From Clostridiales bacterium (GTDB lineage Bacteria; Bacillota; Clostridia; Oscillospirales; Acutalibacteraceae): DNA of 5,340 nucleotides. Position 1 is the first letter of the stretch, and the number at the start of each line of letters is the position of its first letter. Both the position numbers and the translations under genes were made by a program. Below, one piece after another: positions 1-3,551 of the stretch. The stretch spans positions 1-5,340 of the forward strand of contig DXVY01000137.1 in NCBI GenBank assembly GCA_019417145.1, given 5' to 3'. Under the pieces are notes generated by a model that saw nothing but the letters and a program-made list of their open reading frames with translations, had not been told where the DNA came from and made no database searches.

Positions 1-660
1 CTGGGGCACGGAGGAGGAGCCGTGGAGCACGATGGGGAAGCCGGGCAGGCGCTTGGAGACCTCCTCCAGCACATCGAAACGGAGCTGGGGCTTGGTGCCG
101 GGCTTAAACTTATAGGCGCCGTGGCTGGTGCCGATGGCAATGGCCAAGGAATCGCAGCCGGTGCGGGTGACAAAATCATAGACCTGATCGGGATCGGTGA
201 AGCTGGCGTCCTCGGCGGACACGTTCACATCGTCTTCGATACCGGCCAGCTGGCCCAGCTCGGCCTCAACGGTTACATTGCGGGGATGGGCGTATTCCAC
301 TACCTTCTTGGTCAGGGCTACATTCTCCTCGTAGGGAAGGTGGGAGCCGTCGATCATGACCGAGGTAAAGCCGCCGTCGATGCAGCTTTTGCACAGTTCA
401 AAGCTATCGCCGTGATCCAGGTGCAGCGCGATAGGAAGACCGGTCTCCTGGATGGCAGCCTCTACCATCTTCACCAGGTAGGTGTGGTTGGCATACTTGC
501 GGGCGCCGGCGGATACCTGCAGAATCAGGGGCGCGTTTAACTCCTTGGCCGCCTCGGTGATGCCCTGTACGATTTCCATGTTGTTGACGTTGAAAGCGCC
601 GATGGCGTAACCGCCCTCGTAAGCCTTCTTAAACATTTCTTTTGTGTTGACCAGTGGCAT
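1..660 (-). CDS. fba: Fructose-bisphosphate aldolase, class II (partial, C-terminus off window)
   Basis: This cytosolic glycolytic and gluconeogenic enzyme reversibly cleaves fructose 1,6-bisphosphate to glyceraldehyde 3-phosphate and dihydroxyacetone phosphate, using a divalent metal, usually zinc. The minus strand reads open for 220 codons from the ATG at 658-660 to the window edge. Full-length class II enzymes of this type have roughly 280-310 residues, so about 60-90 C-terminal residues are missing. The N-terminus MPLVNTKEMFKKAYEGGYAIGAFNVNN is typical of Bacillota class IIB aldolases but is described here only by its key parts: the AFNVNN segment (22-27), HLDHGDSFE (80-88) with catalytic Asp82 and metal-ligand His83, VEAELGQLAG (131-140) with Glu134, GTSHGAYK (177-184) with His180, and VLHGSSSVP (211-219) with His213. 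A Shine-Dalgarno GGAGTG (plus-strand 670-675) lies 9 nt before the ATG. It follows the glycosylase gene on the same strand but has its own promoter candidate. The assignment is secure; only the C-terminal part is unseen. Confidence 0.97.
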   Translation of the reverse strand, partial: MPLVNTKEMFKKAYEGGYAIGAFNVNNMEIVQGITEAAKELNAPLILQVSAGARKYANHTYLVKMVEAAIQETGLPIALHLDHGDSFELCKSCIDGGFTSVMIDGSHLPYEENVALTKKVVEYAHPRNVTVEAELGQLAGIEDDVNVSAEDASFTDPDQVYDFVTRTGCDSLAIAIGTSHGAYKFKPGTKPQLRFDVLEEVSKRLPGFPIVLHGSSSVPQ

Positions 661-733
661 ACGGTTTCACACTCCATTCCATATTTGCGGCAAAACGGCC
701 GCATCCTGGGGATTTTTCCCCCTGATATTTTTT

Positions 734-762
734 ATTATATCGCACCCTGGGAAAAAAGAAAA
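734..762 (-). promoter_or_regulatory. Candidate sigma-A promoter of the aldolase gene
   Basis: A perfect -10 hexamer TATAAT reads on the minus strand at 734-739. At 17-bp spacing the -35 position (757-762) reads TTTTCT, which is a poor match, so the promoter may depend on an activator or flanking AT-rich DNA. Transcription would start near 727, leaving a leader of about 67 nt. That leader holds two small hairpins: GGGGA/TCCCC with an AAAA loop (708-721) and GCGGC/GCCGC (687-702). Confidence 0.5.
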
Positions 763-778
763 GCCCCTATTTTCCGCA

Positions 779-796
779 TTGATAATATATTAACAA
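779..796. repeat. AT-only near-perfect palindrome between ogg stop and fba promoter
   Basis: TTGATAATATATTAACAA is an 18-bp inverted repeat with one mismatched pair (782/793). It begins 2 bp past the stop codon of the glycosylase gene and is centred about 60 bp upstream of the predicted aldolase transcription start. It could be a regulator site or simply an AT-rich spacer. It lacks the GC stem and T-run of an intrinsic terminator. Confidence 0.35.
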
Positions 797-797
797 T

Positions 798-1697
798 TTA
801 TGGTTCCTCTACTTGCAGCCGGGTGGTGCGCGCGTAGTGAAATATGTACTGCTGGGCGATGCCGGCATAGGGCGCTGCACAGGCGGGCAGCGTTCCGTCA
901 AAAAGGGTCTTCATAGCCCGCTTGATCCATACGTCGGCAGGAAAGGCATCCAGATGCCCTGCGCCGAACAGCAGGGCGCAGTCCGCCACCTTTGGCCCCA
1001 CCCCTTTGATTTGCATCAGCCGCGCCCTGGCTTCCTCCAACGGAAGGGCGGCAAGGTCGTCCAGGCGCACCTGCCCCTCCGCCACCTTCTTGGCCGCGTC
1101 CAGTATGTAGGTCGTGCGGAAGCCCGCCCGCAGGGGCGCCAGCGTGGCCGGCGTCTGATCGGCCAGGTCCGCGGGGGAGGGAAATGTGTAATCGGCCCAG
1201 CCATCGGGGGCCGCAATCGGTTTTCCAAAGGACCGACACAGGCGGGCGATGATCCCCTTTATACGGGGAATATTGTTGTTCTGGGAAATGATAAAGGAGC
1301 AGAGGGCCTCCCAGGGCTCCTGCCGCAGCAGGCGGATGCCCCGTGCCGCGGCCGCCGCCTGGGCCAGGACGGGATGCCCTTCCATGGCCTGTAGGATGAT
1401 TCCATAATCCCTGTCCATGTCAAAATAATTGCGCCAGAAGCCCTCGTACGCCGCAAGCGATGTATCGTACAAGACCAGGGTGGAGGCGCCGGCGGCCTGC
1501 TCCTCTATACCCACCATCAGCGGGTAGCCGCCGGCCACCCCCCTCCAGCGTCCATCTTCCAGCCGTTGCCAACGAAAGGCCTGGCCGCAGTCTAGGGTCA
1601 ACGATAGATCCAGGCAGTTAATGCCGGACACCATTACGTTCCGTCCCGCCTGCCGTGCGACGGGTGTTTGCCATTTTTGCTTTTTCTGCACAGCCAT
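798..1697 (-). CDS. ogg: 8-oxoguanine DNA glycosylase / AP lyase (OGG1 type)
   Basis: This bifunctional base-excision repair enzyme removes 8-oxoguanine from DNA and nicks the abasic site by beta-elimination. The 299-residue protein (numbered from the chosen start) has an OGG N-terminal domain with GQAFRW (38-43) and a helix-hairpin-helix GPD domain. Visible landmarks are SQNNNIPR (138-145; the Asn-rich turn and Arg145 match human Asn149 and Arg154), GFRTTY (192-197; Arg194 matches human Arg204), KGVGPKVADC (231-240) with the catalytic lysine Lys236 (human Lys249) and Cys240 (human Cys253), and PADVW (253-257) with catalytic Asp255 (human Asp268). Trp257 replaces human His270. The frame stays open 15 codons upstream to another ATG at 1740-1742, but AAGGAG (plus-strand 1707-1712) lies 9 nt before the ATG at 1695-1697, which decides the start. 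It diverges from the DUF6062-like gene and lies 137 bp upstream of fba. The correspondence to human residues is from memory of the family. Confidence 0.93.
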   Translation of the reverse strand: MAVQKKQKWQTPVARQAGRNVMVSGINCLDLSLTLDCGQAFRWQRLEDGRWRGVAGGYPLMVGIEEQAAGASTLVLYDTSLAAYEGFWRNYFDMDRDYGIILQAMEGHPVLAQAAAAARGIRLLRQEPWEALCSFIISQNNNIPRIKGIIARLCRSFGKPIAAPDGWADYTFPSPADLADQTPATLAPLRAGFRTTYILDAAKKVAEGQVRLDDLAALPLEEARARLMQIKGVGPKVADCALLFGAGHLDAFPADVWIKRAMKTLFDGTLPACAAPYAGIAQQYIFHYARTTRLQVEEP

Positions 1698-1706
1698 AGG
1701 CGCATA

Positions 1707-1712
1707 CTCCTT
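1707..1712 (-). promoter_or_regulatory. Ribosome binding site deciding the ogg start
   Basis: AAGGAG on the minus strand is separated by 9 nt from the ATG at 1695-1697. The longer in-frame ATG (1740-1742) has no comparable site, and a start there would put these bases inside the coding region. The annotated protein therefore has 299 rather than 314 residues. Confidence 0.8.
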
Positions 1713-1739
1713 TTGTTTTGATGAAATTCGTGGTATAAT
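1711..1739 (+). promoter_or_regulatory. Candidate extended -10 promoter for the DUF6062-like gene
   Basis: TGGTATAAT (1731-1739) is an extended -10 element with a perfect TATAAT. The -35 position at 17-bp spacing reads TTTTGT (1711-1716), a weak match that an extended -10 can tolerate. Transcription would start near 1746, giving a leader of about 110 nt before the ATG at 1858. The element lies upstream of the chosen ogg start, so it does not overlap that coding region. Confidence 0.45.
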
Positions 1740-1750
1740 CATAACATTGT

Positions 1751-1772
1751 CCGCGCTGCCGGGACAGCGTGG
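1751..1772. other. Hairpin in the divergent ogg/DUF6062 control region
   Basis: CCGCGCTG (1751-1758) pairs with CAGCGTGG (1765-1772) around a 6-nt loop, allowing one G-U pair in the plus-strand RNA. Neither strand has a T-run directly after it, so it is not a typical intrinsic terminator. It lies between the two predicted divergent transcription starts and would be present in both leaders. Confidence 0.4.
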
Positions 1773-1789
1773 AAGTTAAATTCCATTAT

Positions 1790-1819
1790 ATCATATTTGG
1801 CCGCCGCCCGGGTTGACAA
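1790..1819 (-). promoter_or_regulatory. Candidate promoter of ogg
   Basis: On the minus strand TTGTCA (1814-1819; 5 of 6 to TTGACA) is followed after 18 bp by TATGAT (1790-1795; 5 of 6 to TATAAT). Transcription would start near 1783, about 85 nt before the ogg ATG. A perfect TATAAT also occurs at 1785-1790, but its distance to the nearest -35-like element is 23 bp. The -35 lies inside the first copy of the tandem repeat at 1812-1831, so a protein bound there would compete with RNA polymerase. Confidence 0.4.
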
Positions 1820-1844
1820 ATGTTGACAAATATTGAGGGCGGCG
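1802..1844 (+). promoter_or_regulatory. 8-bp GC stem enclosing a tandem 10-bp repeat before the DUF6062-like gene
   Basis: CGCCGCCC (1802-1809) is perfectly complementary to GGGCGGCG (1837-1844). The 27-nt AT-rich loop contains the decamer GTTGACAAAT twice in direct, abutting order (1812-1821 and 1822-1831). The Shine-Dalgarno GGGGAGG (1846-1852) starts 2 nt after the stem and 5 nt remain before the ATG at 1858. The repeats supply TTGACA on the plus strand, but no -10 lies at the right distance downstream, so they are not obvious -35 elements for this gene. The 10-bp period and GTCAA core resemble the general layout of tandem heptad operators such as those of CtsR, but the match is imperfect and is offered only as a possibility. 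Confidence 0.5.
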
Positions 1845-1857
1845 CGGGGAGGCGCCT

Positions 1858-2553
1858 ATGCGGGACGATATCTGTACTATACCGGTCAGCGAGGTTTTTG
1901 AGCCCAGGGAGGGCTGCCCTATCTGCCGCATGCGGGATACCATTGAGGAGCGCATGCTGGATTATATTATGGGAGCGGCTATGATGGAGCCCGATGTGCG
2001 GCAGGAGACCAACCGAAAGGGATTTTGCCGCGAACATTTGGATCAAATGATGGGTCGCCGGGGGCGCCTTTCCCTGGCCCTGATGCTGGACACCCGCCTA
2101 CAGGAGCTGGATGAACAGCTTTTGCGGGATCGGGGGATATTCAAGCCCAATCCCACAAAACGCGGCGCCAAGGCGGACGCGCTGACCCGAAGCTGCTTTG
2201 TCTGCGAAAAGATCCAATGGGGAATGGAGCGGATGGTGGAAACCATCTATCGCCTGTATGAGACCGAGGCCGACTTCCGTACCCTTTTTGGCCAACAGCC
2301 TATGTTTTGTCTGCCGCATTATGCCCTGCTTTTGTCCGGCTTGGATAAAAAGAGCATGCGGGCGTACGGCGGCCAAATGGAAAAGGATTTGTCCGCCATT
2401 ACCAGCGCCCATTTGCAGGGCCTTTTAAAGGATGTGCAGCATTACTGCAAAATGTACGATTACCGAAGCGGCGGCGAGGAAGCCGACTGGGGCAATGCCC
2501 GGGACGCAGTGGAGAGGGCAGTGGCCTTCTTGACCTCCCGAACCCCCAAATAG
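1858..2553 (+). CDS. DUF6062-like protein with two CxxC...CxxH modules
   Basis: This 231-residue protein resembles, from memory, the clostridial DUF6062 family; its biochemical function is unknown. It has no signal peptide or membrane segment and is probably cytosolic. Two Cys/His modules are visible: Cys20-x2-Cys23 with Cys57-x2-His60, and Cys113-x2-Cys116 with Cys151-x2-His154. The spacing from the CxxC to the CxxH is 34 and 35 residues. Counted from the first cysteine of each module, Glu-Arg-Met at +11 to +13, Ile at +17, Glu at +24, Asp at +26 and Arg at +28 recur in both, which indicates an internal duplication. Each set of three Cys and one His is a plausible zinc site (inference). A linker at about 93-108 separates the halves, and the C-terminal 35 residues are charged. 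The start ATG has GGGGAGG 5 nt upstream. It is transcribed divergently from ogg and is followed by a 275-bp intergenic region. A redox or metal-sensing, nucleic-acid-binding or structural role is possible. Confidence 0.85.
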   Translation: MRDDICTIPVSEVFEPREGCPICRMRDTIEERMLDYIMGAAMMEPDVRQETNRKGFCREHLDQMMGRRGRLSLALMLDTRLQELDEQLLRDRGIFKPNPTKRGAKADALTRSCFVCEKIQWGMERMVETIYRLYETEADFRTLFGQQPMFCLPHYALLLSGLDKKSMRAYGGQMEKDLSAITSAHLQGLLKDVQHYCKMYDYRSGGEEADWGNARDAVERAVAFLTSRTPK

Positions 2554-2572
2554 ATGCGCACCGGAGGCGCAT
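2554..2572 (+). other. Short hairpin directly after the DUF6062-like stop codon
   Basis: ATGCGC (2554-2559) pairs with GCGCAT (2567-2572) around a 7-nt loop, starting at the base after the TAG stop. No T-run follows, so it is at most a weak or Rho-assisted end, or a 3'-end stabilising stem. Confidence 0.3.
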
Positions 2573-2643
2573 GGGAGATGTAAAGTCGTATAAACTGCGG
2601 GTAAGGTTACATAACAGGTTGAAATTTGGGGGTTATGGCCGAT

Positions 2644-2705
2644 TGTGGATAACTTGTCCCTGTAAAACAAAAGAGTTATCCCCATTTTCCACAGGGTTTT
2701 CCACA
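2644..2705. promoter_or_regulatory. Cluster of four DnaA-box-like 9-mers
   Basis: Four 9-mers matching the DnaA box TTATCCACA with at most one mismatch lie within 62 bp. They are TGTGGATAA (2644-2652, a perfect box on the minus strand), TTATCCCCA (2676-2684), TTTTCCACA (2685-2693, directly abutting the previous box) and TTTTCCACA (2697-2705). With even base composition, one-mismatch boxes on either strand are expected about 0.01 times in 62 bp, so the cluster is very unlikely to be chance. An AT-rich stretch follows at about 2735-2805. Such clusters occur at replication origins, at DnaA-titrating sites and at DnaA-regulated promoters. No dnaA, dnaN, rpmH or rnpA gene is visible here, so oriC cannot be claimed. 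Confidence 0.65.
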
Positions 2706-2743
2706 TGCGGTTATGTCAACGATGCGCCTTGGGAAAATACGGA

Positions 2744-2771
2744 TTGTATAACGGCATATCTTGTATATATG
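2744..2771 (+). promoter_or_regulatory. Candidate promoter of the small membrane protein gene
   Basis: TTGTAT (2744-2749) is followed after 16 bp by TATATG (2766-2771). Both are moderate matches to the sigma-A consensus. A start near 2778 would give a leader of about 50 nt. The DnaA-box cluster ends about 40 bp upstream of the -35, a position from which DnaA could affect this promoter. Confidence 0.35.
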
Positions 2772-2828
2772 AGAAAGAAGCTGCCTACACTAAAATAGAA
2801 GATTGGACGGCAGGAGGACAAAAAGGAT

Positions 2829-3152
2829 ATGCTGCGAGGCGTCAATAAACAGATCATAGAGGTAAAGGATACCGGTAACCGGTATTTTGAGCGGGCGCTC
2901 TTATTTGTACGTCCGGAATTTACACAGATGCGCCAAGGTCAGCTGGAGCAGGAGGCCGATCGCTATTTGACCACGGTCGGACGGCCGCCCATGATACAGC
3001 CTCTGCCCGGCCAGAAGGCGGGCCGGCCGGCCGGATCCCTAAGCTACGCTGCGCGTATGGCCCGCGTCCGCCGCCGCAGACGGCTGGTGGGCGTGGCGAT
3101 CTTGTCCATGGGGCTGCTTCTGTTTTGCTTGCTTTGGTGGCTTCTGGGATAG
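2829..3152 (+). CDS. Small single-pass membrane protein, C-terminal anchor, function unknown
   Basis: This 107-residue protein is of unknown function; its N-terminal half resembles small conserved proteins I recall from Clostridia, but I cannot name a family. The N-terminal 50 residues are charged and look folded and soluble, with GVNKQIIEV (4-12), GNRYFERALLFVRPEF (16-31) and a helical stretch rich in Gln/Glu (33-47). A Pro/Gly-rich linker (51-70) follows, then a run of five arginines (81-85) and one hydrophobic helix (86-106) ending at the C-terminus. By the positive-inside rule this suggests a tail-anchored protein with its soluble domain in the cytoplasm. AGGAGG (2812-2817) lies 11 nt before the ATG, supporting this start. 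It stands alone, 275 bp after the DUF6062-like gene, with its own promoter candidate next to the DnaA-box cluster. No catalytic motif is visible. Confidence 0.8.
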   Translation: MLRGVNKQIIEVKDTGNRYFERALLFVRPEFTQMRQGQLEQEADRYLTTVGRPPMIQPLPGQKAGRPAGSLSYAARMARVRRRRRLVGVAILSMGLLLFCLLWWLLG

Positions 3153-3413
3153 GATGCATCCGGCTTGGCGGCGGGCACAACCGGTCGATCCGGCGGGACG
3201 CATGTTTATTCCTCTACTGCTCTGCCGTACCCCGGGCGCCCCAAAACCCATGCCGCCGTATGCGTTGCGCGCGATTTTTCCGGCGTGGAGGTCCCCAATG
3301 CAGGATGGGAAATTTTGCATGGCTGTTCTGTTAAAACGGCCCAAGAGATAATTTGTTTTTTCTAACGGTAAAAAGGGATGCTGGCAAATAACGTCGAAGC
3401 ATAGCCCTGTAGG
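3153..3413. other. Intergenic region with no convincing gene
   Basis: Short open frames occur on both strands, but none has a Shine-Dalgarno site or a recognisable product. The frame starting at 3154, one base after the preceding stop, would give 65 Pro/Arg-rich residues and lacks a ribosome binding site. An 8-bp palindrome GATGCATC lies at 3153-3160. A weak hairpin (3321-3327 with 3335-3341, one G-T pair) precedes a T-rich stretch at 3352-3363, but the 10-nt gap makes it a poor terminator for the plus-strand gene. The left part is GC-rich like coding DNA, so a decayed gene cannot be excluded. Confidence 0.4.
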
Positions 3414-3444
3414 AAAAAAGGCGGCCCCGGAGATACCGGGGCCG
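3414..3444 (-). terminator. Rho-independent terminator of the glutamine synthetase gene
   Basis: A perfect 9-bp stem CGGCCCCGG (3422-3430) / CCGGGGCCG (3436-3444) has a 5-nt loop. Read on the minus strand it is followed by CC and then six T (plus-strand A3414-3419). It lies about 108 nt past the glutamine synthetase stop codon. On the plus strand only TCTT follows, so it is at best weak in that direction. Confidence 0.88.
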
Positions 3445-3551
3445 TCTTGCGGCGTTTACGTCAATTTAAGTTCAGATCCAAGCCTTGGCAGCGGGAAAAT
3501 TACGGCTATCAACACAGCTACAGAACCGTTCCCAATGGAAAAGCCCCGGCA
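3445..3551 (-). other. 3' untranslated region of the glutamine synthetase gene
   Basis: The 107 bp between the TAA stop codon (3552-3554) and the terminator stem carry no convincing open frame. The stretch is more AT-rich than the flanking coding DNA, and I see no further motif in it. Confidence 0.5.

Noticed and set aside
22..540. Plus-strand open frame of 172 codons
   Set aside because: It is the antisense of the aldolase gene, whose catalytic motifs are clear on the minus strand. The frame is a codon-bias shadow.
813..1394. Plus-strand open frame of 193 codons across the glycosylase gene
   Set aside because: It lies opposite a well-supported glycosylase reading frame with all catalytic residues, and has no recognisable product of its own.
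1751..1772. Hairpin as an intrinsic terminator
   Set aside because: Neither strand has a T-run after the stem, and it lies between divergent starts rather than after a gene.
1813..1828. Two TTGACA hexamers as -35 elements for the DUF6062-like gene
   Set aside because: No -10 hexamer lies 15-19 bp downstream of either copy; the expected positions fall in GC-rich DNA and the ribosome binding site.
2644..2805. Calling the DnaA-box cluster oriC
   Set aside because: No dnaA, dnaN, rpmH or rnpA is in the window and gene orientation does not switch in the way expected at an origin. The boxes themselves are reported, but the origin call is not supportable.
3039..3344. Minus-strand open frame of 101 codons
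   Set aside because: It overlaps the end of the small membrane protein gene antisense, has no recognisable domain, and has low-complexity Arg/Gly/Pro composition.
3154..3351. Plus-strand 65-codon frame starting 1 bp after the small membrane protein stop
   Set aside because: No Shine-Dalgarno site, Pro/Arg-rich composition typical of random GC-rich frames, and overlapping frames of similar length exist in the same stretch.
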